DNA from: Oscillospiraceae bacterium
GTDB lineage: Bacteria > Bacillota > Clostridia > Oscillospirales > Oscillospiraceae
Reading direction: 5' to 3'
Assembly: GCA_910574635.1 (NCBI GenBank)
Contig: CAJTCG010000004.1
Coordinates: 162,131-226,130, forward strand
Length of the DNA: 64,000 nt
Positions 19,201 through 26,791 of the stretch are shown piece by piece (position 1 is the stretch's first letter; each line of letters starts with the position of its first letter). A program made the translations under genes and the position numbers. The notes under the pieces were generated by a model, which made no database searches, was not told the DNA's origin, and saw nothing but the letters and a program-made list of their open reading frames with translations.

Positions 19201-21221
19201 ATTTTGCGGAAGCGCAGGAGGTCCGGGCGGTATCTGTATTCGACCATAAATGCGTCCAGCTCCTGCAAAATCTGCTGGCGGTGGACCGGGAATTTCAGCA
19301 GTTCAGCGATTTCCTTTGTATCGTCCGGAAAACCTTTGCCCAAGAAGTGCTGAGAAATGATGGGCATAAGATTCCGCTCCTTTGCGCTGTCGCTGAAATC
19401 CTGGCGGAGATACCATAGCTTTTCAGCCAGTTCCCGCACTTCGTTGTCGGGAGCGGCGTCAATTTTATCCTGCGCGGCGAATGTTCCATCCCGCAGGAGG
19501 TTGGAGGTCATAGCGGCGGCGTTCACCCAGGTAACAAGGGTACTGCCGGGACCAAAAGCGGACCGTCCCGGTGCGATACGAAATCCTTCCTGATTAAACC
19601 ATAGGGAGTATTCCTGTCCGTCAATGGTAACGCCCTTGCCACCCTCGCCAAATTCCTTTGCCATGAAGGAAGCGGCGGCGGAACCGGTGGGACCCTTCTG
19701 GAAGAAGGCCACAATGCGCTCAATGCTGTGAGAACGGTTGCCTCCGCTAGTGAGGGCGTAGCCAATGACCGCCTCCGGCACCTGTCCGGCAGGAAGGGTG
19801 GTTTGCTGCTGGGCTGTCCGCTGGTCCTCTGCTTGGGCCTGGGCGATATTCTCAATCTGTTCCTCTACCGTAGGGAACAGGGAGAACAACGAAAGGTCCG
19901 GCTCCGCAGGGTATAGCGTTTCTTCTTTGGACGCAGAAACGGCGGGCTGTTCGCCCGCCGTCTCCTGCTGTTCCTGATTTACTTGTAGACGATCTCCGCC
20001 AGCACGATCTCCTCCGCCTGGGCCGTGAAGCTGTTCACCGCCTGAACCCAGCCCGTCTGATCGCGGGCCTTCATCGCTTCGTCCACTCCGTTCTGCTCCT
20101 TCAAGTCGGCCACCATCCGGTCCACCTGCTCCCGCGCCTGCCGGTCGATCTCCCGCAGGTGGGGGTACAGCCGTCCCGTCAGCAGCATGGAGGTGTATGT
20201 CCCGGCGTGGCGTTCCTCCAGGAACGTCTCCCTCAGCATCCCGTACTTGCCCAGGGGCATTTCCTCCAGGTCCTCCGCTCCGTCCAGCGTCAGGTCGGGA
20301 ATCAGGTAATCGCCCGCTTGCTTGTAAGTCAGTTCTTTCGTCATGGTTGACGCTCCTTTCTTCGCTTTCGCGCTTTACAGCGCTAAACTCTTCCTTGGCC
20401 TTAGTATAGTCGATCTCAGGCGATTTTGCAAGAGGTTTTTCAATATTTTTTTCTTTATTTTTTGCCTGTTCCCGGTCAAAGGCTTTGACGGCGCGGCCAA
20501 TTTCGTTGAGAAGGTCCATGGAAACCTTGCTGGCGGCATTACCCAAGTGGTGGAGGACGGCGGGGGTGGAAAACTCGGTAATGTTCGCAAGGTCCTCGTC
20601 CTCCAGGTAATCGCTGGGGTCCAGGCCGCAGCGGGTCAGGACGGTGTACTGGACGCTGGCGGTGAGGATATTCCGAAAGTGGACCTCCAGGCTGAGATCG
20701 TCCAATTCCTCAAAAAAGCTGCCCCGCGTGTCATGACGCAGGTCCTCCAGGTAGTCCCGGTAGGCTTCCCCCACGGCACAACTGGCCTGTTCCATGAGCC
20801 GCCAGCCAATGTCTAGTTCGACGCTGGGACCATACTGCCGCTCCAATGCCTCCGCAACAGCGCCATATTTTTCCTCTGTCATTTCCCACAGATACGGCTC
20901 ACGAGCTCCCCGCACCGGGCGGGTGTCCGCCACATCAAAGACATATTCCAAGCGGGGTTTACCCCACTTATTGTTCCGAATGAGAGCGATGCCCTTGGAA
21001 TGGGGCTTCACCCATCGCCGCATGGTTTCATTCCACAGCTCCATGCTGGCGCAGGCCGTAGCGTCCGGGCGCTGGGCGTAGATCAAAAGCTGTTCATCAA
21101 AACGATATTTGTAGAGACGGCTTGCGGTACCCAAATACCGTTTCCAGCCGTCCACATCCCGCGTGACGGTTTGGGCGGTGTGAGCTGCCAGCTCCGATAC
21201 AAATTGCAGTTTGCTTGCCAT
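10221..21221 (-). CDS. Giant polyvalent DNA methylase / SNF2-type helicase (3666 aa)
   Basis: Domains in order: N-terminal ArdC-like region (about 1-250); Gly/Pro/Arg/Asp-rich linker (about 293-415) that overlaps tnpV in another frame; two related 'large polyvalent' modules (about 470-560 and 700-800); a MutS domain-I-like segment (about 1015-1110; [16 protein letters not shown]) and a weaker second copy (about 1725-1775; [16 protein letters not shown]); a tandem repeat built on [19 protein letters not shown]; an adenine methylase-like domain (about 2055-2330; [16 protein letters not shown] and LAIGNVPFG); and a superfamily II helicase (about 2800-3370; [27 protein letters not shown]). The C-terminus carries DKPSIRAAL. 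It probably protects or processes entering DNA. ATG 21221 follows GAGGAGG. It is longer than relatives I recall (about 2400-3000 residues). Confidence 0.9.
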   Translation of the reverse strand: MASKLQFVSELAAHTAQTVTRDVDGWKRYLGTASRLYKYRFDEQLLIYAQRPDATACASMELWNETMRRWVKPHSKGIALIRNNKWGKPRLEYVFDVADTRPVRGAREPYLWEMTEEKYGAVAEALERQYGPSVELDIGWRLMEQASCAVGEAYRDYLEDLRHDTRGSFFEELDDLSLEVHFRNILTASVQYTVLTRCGLDPSDYLEDEDLANITEFSTPAVLHHLGNAASKVSMDLLNEIGRAVKAFDREQAKNKEKNIEKPLAKSPEIDYTKAKEEFSAVKRESEERSVNHDERTDLQASGRLPDSRPDAGRSGGPGGNAPGQVRDAEGDVPGGTPRRDIHLHAADGTAVPPPAGDRPAGAGAGGPDGGRLEGAERSGRSDEGPRSDGLGSGGEQLHGPGGGDRAGGDRLQVNQEQQETAGEQPAVSASKEETLYPAEPDLSLFSLFPTVEEQIENIAQAQAEDQRTAQQQTTLPAGQVPEAVIGYALTSGGNRSHSIERIVAFFQKGPTGSAAASFMAKEFGEGGKGVTIDGQEYSLWFNQEGFRIAPGRSAFGPGSTLVTWVNAAAMTSNLLRDGTFAAQDKIDAAPDNEVRELAEKLWYLRQDFSDSAKERNLMPIISQHFLGKGFPDDTKEIAELLKFPVHRQQILQELDAFMVEYRYRPDLLRFRKIHDPEELFRSIDRLSAVKEQYKEVEGFAPAKASFITEDEITQLLRRGGNISEAKLRIYAYFKQGHDPKECADFLKSSYGEGGHCCTGYDENHGTKGISLTREDEESGYKGYDTVTLNWNQVQKRVRALVDSGQYLNDQEKAYLPVYEKVTLARRIYHFYSMDPNRTNPPGNDMDAAVKRIRAILESDDSKKQSELYGEMFNIMNAVSLDSPVYQRMTPALRDMETFMRGEYSLYEPLPEAVLQAERQAKQTAKEARRAVPAPQRTPSEAPPDSGDRLAAAARALTNKRRTPAQENQSGQFSLFSPAASAPLEPGPPAPAPEVQPPAPPQAPEQSSTFVPSPYSAYKAIKEAHPDGIVLYQVGDFFEMYGEDARTAAPLLDLGLSQRVIPDVVRPGLGDVIFCGFPTYALDSCVEKLRASHDVTVVPLDRQPHTMRSLPGGADDLKVTVTVPNYQATVTAEEAPLLARLMQANGIGTAQFTHENGEVTFSFSAADRDAVENLLARLRADLTKAVESTYTAGKPPKPGRTKVELNYRKLIKLFPEIASGEYRYLRMEAGGVMMPLHLQWIDTDVIAVSHTFQQNNDTMYDPEMTFRVDREKGTMEPLTFRQDGSIQIYQEVYPEPGKWIPKLHRDLNTFAQQWMKNISQQGYHKREAVMVRDGEEVRLTFDQDGKALEPPAAPENGALGDNPTVRQIYEHYTPMVKNLVLEDTVYKNACANSDRDLARLECGAAIKRAVLAINETLLLKQYYDNTTFHDRLHQKITSETYPMLSQPQPEQAAEGNDNPLDLSLESLYQQLSVLAADCENFLGEGRRQEKLLTEGGVKAQISKMREIYDATSPKPEWLTEEVIDGYEQYMTFQEHDREWTVSPVILYRDALEWIDREINRGGWVYEQLRDPSNDYDQAQEALESELYAYLKHVAFDNSEMLAAYHTLPKFREWLIEDLMERNYQDISLDQRDGPDRHSKDADAPEWAKGAPPTPKPQYVTWSAKGPFKRPEPAVPQPQNSPADHAEQERAEIPPAPETVPEPTGAGVPQQPETPAAVQSEPDLTPNVDEYLDLKARYPDKLVGVQVGDYMLFYGKDAEAAAPAMGKDLLTRDIPGLGSTFVTGTSLGWQSALTDLLEHGHSVVLAQPDPKRGPDAPYEIIKERSAAEFIPLGMELTMDGRRMKIDSVDFQAGTVSLQDLDMKGWFPIFRSEPIPFVREFIEEAQRSEEYTIAEVAAHRQRLDAADEIPVGMELTVDGRRVKIHSVDAEHDIVHLKILDTAYSYLQRSIQAVRDLVAKARTAVLGTEDSAPPPPPSEPEPEQVEIDGGQVIPLPPPVSRQPRRERHNFQITDDNLGVGSEKTKYQYNMAAIRTLKQIEAEGRLATPEEQETLSRYVGWGGIAGAFDENNPKWAKEYAELKEVLTQAEYDSARSTVLNAHYTSPTVIKAMYQAVENMGFQPGTVLEPSMGIGNFFGLLPEKLAAAKLYGVELDDLTGRIAKQLYPNVGITTDGFEHTRYPDDFFDLAIGNVPFGAYKVSDKPYDKYKLFIHDYFFIKSIDKLRPGGILAYISSNGISGGTMDKKDMRARKLMAERCDFLGAIRLPNNAFLENAGTGMNTDIIFLQKRDAPRILGKDLPEWVETDTILEHEHTNKDGSKYHNFVAINRYFHNHPEMVLGKLDIVSGPFGPQLVCNPIPNAELSQQLAGAIQNLAPPDRELLEIESEQVDSEEIESIPADPSVRNFSYSLSDGKLYFRENSRMKPVDLGKTPTERAMGMIAIRDCARKLVDLQLENAGDDVIKAEQTKLNRLYDAFTKKHGLLNSPGNKRAFEQDSSYPLLCSLEVLDDEGNLERKADMFTKRTIQNRQAVTSVDTAVEALAVSIGEKACVDLGYMASLMGGSDKIPQIVEDLKGIIFKDPATGPFDFAEDGENWSQGWQTADKYLSGNVRVKLAQARAAAEENPQFAINVEKLEQVQPKDLTATEINVRVGASWINPEIYQQFMFELLGTPERLREKKIQLRYSDSSGEWRVQGKSEDSRDNVRVHTTYGTKRINAYELFEAALNQRDVRVFDKKWIDGKETRVLNEKETMIAQQKQEAICEQFKEWIFKDPERRETLCRKYNSIFNATRPREYDGSHIRFAGMNPEISLRPHQQNAVAHILYGKNTLLAHCVGAGKTFEMVAAAMESKRLGLCQKSLFVVPNHLTEQWGGDFLRLYPGAKVLVATKKDFEPHRRKKFCARIATGDYDAVIIGHSQFEKIPLSPERQSAVIRDQIDEIIVAIADAKEEEGSHFTVKQMEKTKKNLEAKLAKLAAKEKKDNVVTFEELGVDRLFVDEAHSFKNLFLHTKMSRVAGISQTDAQKSSDMYGKCRYMDEITGGRGITFATGTPISNSMVELYTMMRYLQFDTLVKNGHRHFDNWAADFGEKVTAMELKPEGTGFRAKTRFAKFYNLPELINIWKEAADIQTADMLKLPVPEAEYITVTTEPSSFQQEMVAELGDRAEAVRNRIVEPDQDNMLKITSDGRKLALDQRLQNPLLPDDPDSKVNACVKNIVTEWRDSADIRGTQLVFCDLSTPKNDGKFNVYTDIKGKLIDQGIPPEEIAFIHDANTEAQKAELFAKVRRGQVRVLIGSTQKMGAGTNVQDRIVASHDLDCPWRPADLEQRAGRSLRQGNMNKSVKMFKYVTKGTFDAYNWGLVENKQKFIGQIMTSKSPARSAEDVDATALSYAEVKALATGDDRIREKMELDVQVAKLKMLKSNHTSMRYEMQNKALKYYPQKIAETKLFIEALGKDLPIVQANPVRDDAFSMTVMGQTFTERKEAGEAIIKACLLMPDPEKPLDLGEYRGFPMQLHCDGSKFKITMKQNLTYMAELADDPVGNISRINNALEGMADKIKAHEARLVTLEKELVNAQEESERPFPKENELVEKFARLTQLNRELEKPRQTKANQSQDGEDEPDLEDGEAPAPEPPALTVVGGDKPSIRAALRSYVPPAPVAAGAERGQRREAAL
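15448..15740 (-). repeat. Internal tandem module duplication in the giant gene
   Basis: Two in-frame copies encode P[LV]GMELT[MV]DGRR[MV]KI[DH]SVD, at about 15680-15740 and 15448-15504. The DNA is also alike: CGCCGTCCGTCCA, then GTCAGCTCCATGCCCA, in both. The copies are roughly 78 residues apart and mark a duplicated small domain. Close DNA identity suggests a fairly recent duplication or gene conversion. Confidence 0.7.
19979..20344 (-). CDS. tnpV: TnpV family protein nested out of frame in the giant helicase gene
   Basis: A 121-residue frame lying wholly inside the giant gene on the same strand, in the +1 frame relative to it. It reads as a typical TnpV transposon protein: [56 protein letters not shown], and [20 protein letters not shown] near the end. 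ATG 20344 follows AAAGGAG with an 8-base spacer, a better site than many in the element. The giant frame over the same bases is low-complexity and rich in G, P, R and D, whereas the TnpV frame looks like a normal folded protein. TnpV function is unknown. Confidence 0.8.
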   Translation of the reverse strand: MTKELTYKQAGDYLIPDLTLDGAEDLEEMPLGKYGMLRETFLEERHAGTYTSMLLTGRLYPHLREIDRQAREQVDRMVADLKEQNGVDEAMKARDQTGWVQAVNSFTAQAEEIVLAEIVYK

Positions 21222-21292
21222 GAATACCTCCTCGTTTCAGTATAGAGAAGCCCGAAATGGATGAAATATCCCGCTCCGGGCAATATGGGCGG

Positions 21293-21571
21293 TCAGCCGC
21301 TCGTTCGCTTGTTTTGGTTCATCTTATCCAGCACAGCCCTCTGCGCCGGGGAGAGGATGCGGGGCGATGATACCTTCAGCCACTTCTTCGGCAGTTCAAA
21401 CGTCAGCCCGCCCCAAGCGTTGACGGCGGTCTGGCGCACCTGTTCCGGGTGGGACTGGCACAGCTCCAAAAGCTGATGCTTCAAAGCCTCGTTGTGGGTG
21501 TAGACGCTGGCCGTGCGCTCTGCCTCGTTGAAGTTGATAACCGTTTCCTTTTCGATGTTGGTCAGTCGCAT
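21293..21571 (-). CDS. Small conserved ICE protein (92 aa)
   Basis: Start ATG 21571 (MRLTNIEKETVINFNEAERT) follows GAGAGG, 4 bases after the upstream gene stops. The sequence ...ASVYTHNEALKHQLLELCQ..., GGLTFELPKKWLKV and LSPAQRAVLDKMN is a familiar small protein of Tn1549-like elements, always near topB and the giant helicase. It has mixed helices and strands, with no signal or membrane segment. Function unknown; possibly a helper of the helicase, whose gene follows. Confidence 0.7.
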   Translation of the reverse strand: MRLTNIEKETVINFNEAERTASVYTHNEALKHQLLELCQSHPEQVRQTAVNAWGGLTFELPKKWLKVSSPRILSPAQRAVLDKMNQNKRTSG

Positions 21572-21575
21572 GGCG

Positions 21576-22331
21576 TCACCTCTCCGGGTCCCGGCTGGGG
21601 TTGGAGGGAGCGGCCCCGCCCTGGGACCGTCCGGCTTCCTCCTGGCACTGGCGCAGATTGTCCAGGAGGGAGGGCTTGGGGGCCTCACTCCTGACAATAA
21701 CTTCCTTCGCAACTTGTAAGGTTTCCAGAATGTCCATAGACACGGATTCAATGGAAGAAGCGCCCAGGAGCGTCTGGCACTCTAAGATGTTCTGTGCGGC
21801 CAGCCGGTGAATCTGGCTGGGGGTATCCTGTATATCCGCAACGACCTCCATCCGCCCACCGTCTATCAGCCGCATGGTTTCCTTATCATAGAGGGTGTAG
21901 TCATAGGTGGCAAAGCAATCGTCACAGGTATACTCACGATCATCCTCGCTGGTCTGGATATGAAGATACGCAGTACCGCCCACCAGGTAAAGGGCCTCAT
22001 TCTCGGATGCCTCCACAACAGGCTTGGGGGCCTCGTTATTGATGATGCCGTCAATCTGGTTGTAGTTGCCCTCCACACTCATTTCCGCAGCCGCTAAATG
22101 GTTCACTTCCTGAACAGCTTTTATTTCATACTTGGGCTTAAATTGCGCTACTTCCCTATAAAGCTCCTGGCGGCGCGTATCATTGATTAGCCCCAACTGC
22201 TGTGCCATATCAAGAGAACCGATATAGGTCCAGTACCACGCCAGTTGAGCCTCTGGGCGGGCGTTCTCCTTTGTGAGTCCACGGACAGTTTCCGCTTTCA
22301 GGCCCGCAACGACCTGTTCCACATCTCTCAT
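21576..22331 (-). CDS. Large-polyvalent-domain (LPD16-like) accessory protein
   Basis: A 251-residue soluble protein. ATG 22331 (MRDVEQVV) follows GGAGGT; an upstream frame extension lacks a site. The N-terminal part is helical. The middle (ALYLVGGTAYLHIQTSEDD, YTCDDCFATYDYTLYD, MRLIDGGRMEVV) resembles a domain shared among polyvalent proteins of conjugative elements (I recall it as LPD16). The tail PKPSLLDNLRQCQEEAGRSQ carries the shared KPSxxxxL motif 33 residues from the end. Function unknown; it may travel with the DNA or aid anti-restriction. Confidence 0.65.
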   Translation of the reverse strand: MRDVEQVVAGLKAETVRGLTKENARPEAQLAWYWTYIGSLDMAQQLGLINDTRRQELYREVAQFKPKYEIKAVQEVNHLAAAEMSVEGNYNQIDGIINNEAPKPVVEASENEALYLVGGTAYLHIQTSEDDREYTCDDCFATYDYTLYDKETMRLIDGGRMEVVADIQDTPSQIHRLAAQNILECQTLLGASSIESVSMDILETLQVAKEVIVRSEAPKPSLLDNLRQCQEEAGRSQGGAAPSNPSRDPER

Positions 22332-22335
22332 AGGC

Positions 22336-22743
22336 TCAACCTCCGCTGCTCTCAGCAATCTCCAGCAGATCGCCATACACAGCGTTGATGGCGGTGATCA
22401 CGGCGCAGACGGCATCGTCCACCGCCGTCAGCACTTCCTCGCTCTCGGAGTCAGCCAGCTCCAGCAGGGCCTCCACTGTCTCCGGGGACAGGCCCAGCTT
22501 GACGGCCATATCGTCCGCGTTGGGGACGCCACCCTCGTCCTCCAGGAACCAGTCGTAGGGCATACCGAAATAGTGTGCAATAGCCCGGAACTGGTAGGCG
22601 TTGGGGGTGCTGATGCCGTTAAGCCAGCGGTTCACCGTGGGCACGGACACGCCCAGGTGACGAGCCAGCTCCCCGCGCTCCACACCGCTGGCGGACAGAA
22701 TCGCCTTCAAACGGCGGTCAAAAATATTGTTGTTCATATTCAT
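22336..22743 (-). CDS. XRE-family regulator inside the transfer operon
   Basis: A 135-residue protein with an N-terminal helix-turn-helix (LKAILSASGVERGELARHLG, then VSVPTVNRWLNGISTPNAYQ) and FGMPYDWFLEDE. An acidic C-terminal helical half follows (LLELADSESEEVLTAVDDAV). ATG 22743 is favoured over an in-frame GTG 22749 because AAGGAA is 7 bases before the ATG. It sits between topB and the LPD16-like gene and may regulate this operon. DNA target unknown. Confidence 0.8.
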   Translation of the reverse strand: MNMNNNIFDRRLKAILSASGVERGELARHLGVSVPTVNRWLNGISTPNAYQFRAIAHYFGMPYDWFLEDEGGVPNADDMAVKLGLSPETVEALLELADSESEEVLTAVDDAVCAVITAINAVYGDLLEIAESSGG

Positions 22744-22745
22744 TC

Positions 22746-24866
22746 TCACGTTCCTTTCTTTTCAGTAGATTTGTTGTTGTCAAATTCCAGCTTGAAGCGG
22801 ACAAATTTGCCGCCGTCATCGTTCAGGACAACGGTGGCGTCATAGAAAACGCCCTTCTTCTCAGAAAACAGGCCGGTGACAGCCGCGCACCCGGTTTTCA
22901 GGAGAGAAGCGGCGATTTTCTTTGTCAGCTCCTTGCGCTTGCTGGTAAAGAAGCGGTCGTTTTTCCACAGCGCAAAGCCGCAGGAGGGGGTATCGTGGTA
23001 GCCCTCGCAGTAAAAGCTCTTTTTGCCCTCCACCACATTTTTGCCGCAGCGGGGGCATTTGCCAATCACTGCCCGCCCGGAATCGGAGAGAGGGGACGGG
23101 GTTACGTTCACATTCCGATAGGCTTTTACCAAATCGGTGAGCATGGCGGTAATCCCCGCCATGAAGTCCTCCGGGGCCAGCTCACCCCGTTCCACGGCCC
23201 CCAGCCGGTCCTCCCACTCCGCTGTCAGCTTGGCGGACTTGAGCTGGTCGGGCATGGCCCAGAACAGGGCCAGTCCCTTCTCCGTAGGAATGAGCTGTTT
23301 CTTCTTGCGCTCCACAAAGCCAGACTTCACCAGCTTTTCAATGGTGGCGGCGCGGGTGGCGGGTGTGCCCAGGCCGGTCCGCTCCACAGATTCCAGAGCA
23401 GCAAAGTCCTCCGCGCTGGCGTGTTCCATGGCGGAGAGCAAGGTGTCCTCGGTGAACCGTGCCGGGGGAGACGTAGTGCCCTGCTTCAGCAGAGCGTCCG
23501 CACTCTCCAACCGCTGGCCCTCGGACAGCGCCGGGAGCGCCGGGGCCGGTTCCTCGGCTTTCTGCTTCAGTGTGGATAAGAAGGCTTTCTCCGTTCCCTT
23601 CCAGCCTAGCGCCGTCACCGTGCGGCCCTTAGTCATAAAAGAAGCGCCGCCACAGTCCAGCGTAACGGCAGTCTCCGCATAAGTATGGGCCTCGCCCACG
23701 GCGCACAGCAGCCGGACGGCGATCATGCGGAGGATGTTCCGCTCCCCGGTGGGCAGGGCGGCAAGGTCAGCACCGGCGATCTCCGCCGTGGGAATGACGG
23801 CGTGGTGGTCAGTCACTTTGGAGCTGTCCACCACCTGAGCAGCGCATACCGGGAGGGGCTGGCCCGCCAGGAAGGACAGCGCACCAGCCACAGTGGAGCA
23901 GAGGACGGGCAGGCCCTCCGCCATATCCTCGGTCAGATAGCGGCTGTCCGTCCGGGGGTAGGTTGCCAGCCGCTTCTCATAGAGAGATTGGAGGTAGTCA
24001 AGGGTCTGCTGGGCGGTGTAGTCAAAGAGGCGGTTAGCCTCCCGCTGGAGAGTAGTTAAATCGTAGAGTTTCGGGGGACGCTCGGTTTTGTCTTTCCGGG
24101 TGACAGACTGAACCACGGCGGTTTTGCCCAGGCAGGAGGACCGCAGGGCTTCCGCGTCCGTTTTAGAATTGAACTTGCCGCTGACGGCCCGGAGGCCCTG
24201 GGTGGTCAACTCCACAATGTAGAATTTTTCCTTCTTGAAATGCTCAATCGCCGCCTCCCGTTCCGCCAGAAGGGTGAGCGTGGGGGTCAGCACCCGGCCC
24301 ACGTTCAGCGTCTTGCCTTTATACAGCGTGGTAAACAGCCGGGTCCCATTGATGCCAACGAGCCAGTCAGCCTTGGCGCGGCAGAGGGCGGCGGTGTAGA
24401 GGTTGTCGTACTTCTGGCCGTCTGCCAGATTATCAAAACCCTTGCGGATAGCGGATTCCTCCATGGAGGAAATCCACAGCCGCTTGACGGGCTTCGTGCA
24501 TTTACAAAGGTTATAGGTCAGCCGGAAAATCAGCTCACCCTCCCGTCCGGCATCCGTGGCGCAAATTACCGTGTCCACATCCTCCCGGTTCATAAGCTGG
24601 CGCAGGATGTTAAACTGCTTCTTGGTGTCCGGCAAAACTTGAAACCGCCACAAGTCGGGGATAATGGGCAGATCGGCGTAATTCCACTTGGAATATTTGG
24701 GGTCGTATGCGTCAGCCGGGGCCAGCTCTACCAGATGGCCCACACACCAGCTAACCAGCCAGCCGCCGCCCTCCATATAGCCGTCCTTCCGACTTGTTGC
24801 CTCCAGCACCTTGGCGATGCTCATGGCAACCGAGGGCTTTTCCGCAATTACAAGGTTATGTCGCAT
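22746..24866 (-). CDS. topB: DNA topoisomerase III (type IA)
   Basis: A 706-residue type IA topoisomerase. The Toprim domain (LVIAEKPSVAMSIAKVLE, CATDAGREGELIF) leads to the active-site region ATYPRTDSRYL with Tyr303. A C-terminal zinc-ribbon-like segment has CPRCGKNVVEGKKSFYCEGY and a later Cys. It relaxes or decatenates single-stranded regions and is a stable part of Clostridia ICEs, probably resolving DNA during transfer or rolling replication. ATG 24866 (MRHNLV) is preferred over GTG 24875 because AAGGGAAG is 8 bases upstream. The next gene's start overlaps its stop region closely. Confidence 0.93.
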   Translation of the reverse strand: MRHNLVIAEKPSVAMSIAKVLEATSRKDGYMEGGGWLVSWCVGHLVELAPADAYDPKYSKWNYADLPIIPDLWRFQVLPDTKKQFNILRQLMNREDVDTVICATDAGREGELIFRLTYNLCKCTKPVKRLWISSMEESAIRKGFDNLADGQKYDNLYTAALCRAKADWLVGINGTRLFTTLYKGKTLNVGRVLTPTLTLLAEREAAIEHFKKEKFYIVELTTQGLRAVSGKFNSKTDAEALRSSCLGKTAVVQSVTRKDKTERPPKLYDLTTLQREANRLFDYTAQQTLDYLQSLYEKRLATYPRTDSRYLTEDMAEGLPVLCSTVAGALSFLAGQPLPVCAAQVVDSSKVTDHHAVIPTAEIAGADLAALPTGERNILRMIAVRLLCAVGEAHTYAETAVTLDCGGASFMTKGRTVTALGWKGTEKAFLSTLKQKAEEPAPALPALSEGQRLESADALLKQGTTSPPARFTEDTLLSAMEHASAEDFAALESVERTGLGTPATRAATIEKLVKSGFVERKKKQLIPTEKGLALFWAMPDQLKSAKLTAEWEDRLGAVERGELAPEDFMAGITAMLTDLVKAYRNVNVTPSPLSDSGRAVIGKCPRCGKNVVEGKKSFYCEGYHDTPSCGFALWKNDRFFTSKRKELTKKIAASLLKTGCAAVTGLFSEKKGVFYDATVVLNDDGGKFVRFKLEFDNNKSTEKKGT

Positions 24867-25047
24867 TTTTACCACTTCCCTTTATCAATTTTCGATAGCA
24901 CACACCCAGGCAGGGTACGTCACGGCCATAGGGACAGCCATAGCAGGGATGGCCGGGAGAAAGGGCGGGAGGTCCGTGGACCTCCCGCCGCTCCGTGGGA
25001 ACCTGGATCATTATGCGTTCATAAGGACTGTCGGTGAAACGGGTCAT
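24856..25047 (-). CDS. Small cysteine-rich protein (63 aa)
   Basis: ATG 25047 overlaps the stop of the DUF4366 gene as ATGA, and its end overlaps the topB start. The product opens MTRFTDSPYERIMIQVP and contains GHPCYGCPYGRDVPCLGVC, four cysteines in a C-x2-C-x7-C-x3-C array that may bind zinc or an iron-sulfur cluster. I recognise it as a recurrent small protein of these elements without a known function. Tight coupling suggests it is needed in step with the envelope protein upstream. Confidence 0.75.
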   Translation of the reverse strand: MTRFTDSPYERIMIQVPTERREVHGPPALSPGHPCYGCPYGRDVPCLGVCYRKLIKGSGKNAT

Positions 25048-26459
25048 TCCTCATCCTCCGGTTCCTCGTAGCCGTAGTATTCCTGGTAGTCCGGTTCCTC
25101 CGGCTCCTCGCAGGGACCGCGCCGGGGGGCGGGTTCCAGATCGTCCTCGTTGACCGTTTCCTCGTCCTCGCCGGTCAGTTCGTCAAAATCCTCCGCATCG
25201 TCCAGATCGTGCTTGGGCTTGTAAATTTTCAGATAGTACCCAGCGCCGCCTACGGCCAGAGCCGCAATTACCACCAGAATCATGGTACTGGAGCTACCCT
25301 TCTCCGGCTTTTCCGGCTCCGGGTCCTTATCGCCCTCCGGGTCAGCGGCGGGGACCTTGCCGGTGCAGTCCTTCATGGTCAGGGGGCAGACGGGGCAATC
25401 GGTGTCAACCTCGCCGGGAGCGCACTTGTCCTCGCAGTTGCAGACCGGCTCCGGGTCGGGAATAGCGGAAACGTTGTTGTCCTCCGGCTCCTTGTCCTTC
25501 TCCGCCAGGGCAAAAAGGTCGGATTCCGTGACAGCGTTGAGAAAATAGACATTTTCACTCTCCCGCTGCTTGTCAATCACCAGATAAAAGGTGTTCTCGC
25601 TGGGGGTGGTGAAGGTGAAAAATTCCTTGCTGTCCTGGTCCGTCACATTGTCCACCACCGTGCCCTGCCCGTCCGGGGTCAGGGGCTTGGCGGAAAGCTG
25701 ACCCTCCGGGTCCGGGGTCACGCTGGCCGAACCGGAGGGCGGATTGGTGGCAGAGGTGGCCGGAGGCTTCACCGGCGTGGTGGTTGTGGGCTTCTGGCCC
25801 TGGGTGGACTGGCTGGCGGCGGGTGCTTTGTAGTTGGGATTCTTCACCTGATACGTCTGCGAATAATTCCCGGCATGGTCCGCCGCTTGAACGGTAATCT
25901 GCTGGCCGGTTCCCAGGTCTTTCAGGGGAATTTCCACCGCGCCGTTGGTCAGGCTGGTGTAGCACTTCCCGTTCACGGTAATCTGCGCCACACCGGAGAA
26001 ATCATCAGCGGCCTCCACCTTCAGTACGTTCCCGCTGACGCTGCCCCGCAGGGTGGGCGCAGTGGCGTCGAAGCACTCCATGTACCGGGAATTTTCGTAA
26101 ACCTCCCCGTCATGGCCGGTGACGCGGACATAGATGGTGCAGTTGGAGGTAATCATGATTGTGCCGTAATAGCGGCTGTCCCGACGCTCCATGCTGGCGG
26201 TGATGTCCCGCCAACTGCTGCCTCGGTCAATACGGACCTCCACCGAAGCGAAACCGCCGCCTGTCTCGTCCGTGACGCAGACCTTGGCGGCGGCGCTGGC
26301 GCTGGCCCAATCGGGAGGCAGCATAATTTCAATGGCAATGCCGGACGGCTCCACCTCGGCGGCATGGGCCGCGCCCATCATGGAAAATACCGCCCCCAGG
26401 CACAAAAACACACACAGCAACAGAGCCGCTATGCGCTGCAAGGGTTTTCCTTTTGTCAT
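25044..26459 (-). CDS. DUF4366 / CD1107-family envelope protein
   Basis: 471 residues. A signal peptide (RIAALLLCVFLCLGAVF...AHA) leads to Ig-like strands with DATAPTLRGSVSGNVLKVEA and DHAGNYSQTYQV. A Pro/Thr/Ser-rich linker, a Cys-rich segment (CNCEDKCAPGEVDTDCPVCP), one membrane helix (MILVVIAALAVGGAGYYL) and a long acidic cytoplasmic tail follow. It is anchored in the membrane with the Ig-like part outside. CD1107-type proteins always accompany the transfer apparatus and likely act as a surface or channel component. ATG 26459 follows AAAGGAG. Confidence 0.85.
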   Translation of the reverse strand: MTKGKPLQRIAALLLCVFLCLGAVFSMMGAAHAAEVEPSGIAIEIMLPPDWASASAAAKVCVTDETGGGFASVEVRIDRGSSWRDITASMERRDSRYYGTIMITSNCTIYVRVTGHDGEVYENSRYMECFDATAPTLRGSVSGNVLKVEAADDFSGVAQITVNGKCYTSLTNGAVEIPLKDLGTGQQITVQAADHAGNYSQTYQVKNPNYKAPAASQSTQGQKPTTTTPVKPPATSATNPPSGSASVTPDPEGQLSAKPLTPDGQGTVVDNVTDQDSKEFFTFTTPSENTFYLVIDKQRESENVYFLNAVTESDLFALAEKDKEPEDNNVSAIPDPEPVCNCEDKCAPGEVDTDCPVCPLTMKDCTGKVPAADPEGDKDPEPEKPEKGSSSTMILVVIAALAVGGAGYYLKIYKPKHDLDDAEDFDELTGEDEETVNEDDLEPAPRRGPCEEPEEPDYQEYYGYEEPEDEE

Positions 26460-26463
26460 AGGC

Positions 26464-26709
26464 TCAAATCTCCTTTCCAAAATTGGTTGCGGACGGCACA
26501 TTTGCCGCCCGGATCATATCAAGTACGGACCGCAGGTCCTCCGGCGCCGAGACGATGCCGCGCACCGCCTGGATAATTTCAAGGTTTTCCTGCTCGGTGA
26601 TCTGCCGTTCAATATCCCGGACGCGGGCCTGCCACTCGCTGGCCTTCTCCTTCGCCCGGATAAGGTCGGCTTTCAGATTATCAAGTTTCGTTTCCTTCGG
26701 CTTACGCAT
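26464..26709 (-). CDS. DUF4315 protein (81 aa)
   Basis: A short, wholly helical protein: MRKPKETKLDNLKADLIRAK, then KASEWQARVRDIERQITEQE and IIQAVRGIVSAPEDLRSVLD. This matches DUF4315, a small coiled-coil protein found between the CD1108-like and CD1107-like genes. ATG 26709 follows GGGAGG. It may pair with the long acidic cytoplasmic tail of the CD1107-type protein; that is inference from constant adjacency. Confidence 0.82.
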   Translation of the reverse strand: MRKPKETKLDNLKADLIRAKEKASEWQARVRDIERQITEQENLEIIQAVRGIVSAPEDLRSVLDMIRAANVPSATNFGKEI

Positions 26710-26761
26710 GGCGCACACCTCCCATCATGCCGGGGGTATAGTTGGAACAACTGATTTTCAT
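26702..26761 (-). CDS. Candidate 19-residue leader peptide
   Basis: ATG 26761 follows a strong AAAGGAG site with an 8-base spacer. The frame runs 19 codons (MKISCSNYTPGMMGGVRHA) to TAA 26702, overlapping the DUF4315 start by 8 bases in another frame. The site and overlap suggest it is translated and coupled to DUF4315. It could be a leader or a functional small peptide. No homologue is known to me. Confidence 0.45.
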   Translation of the reverse strand: MKISCSNYTPGMMGGVRHA

Positions 26762-26791
26762 ATATCACGCTCCTTTATAAAGTTGTAAGAA

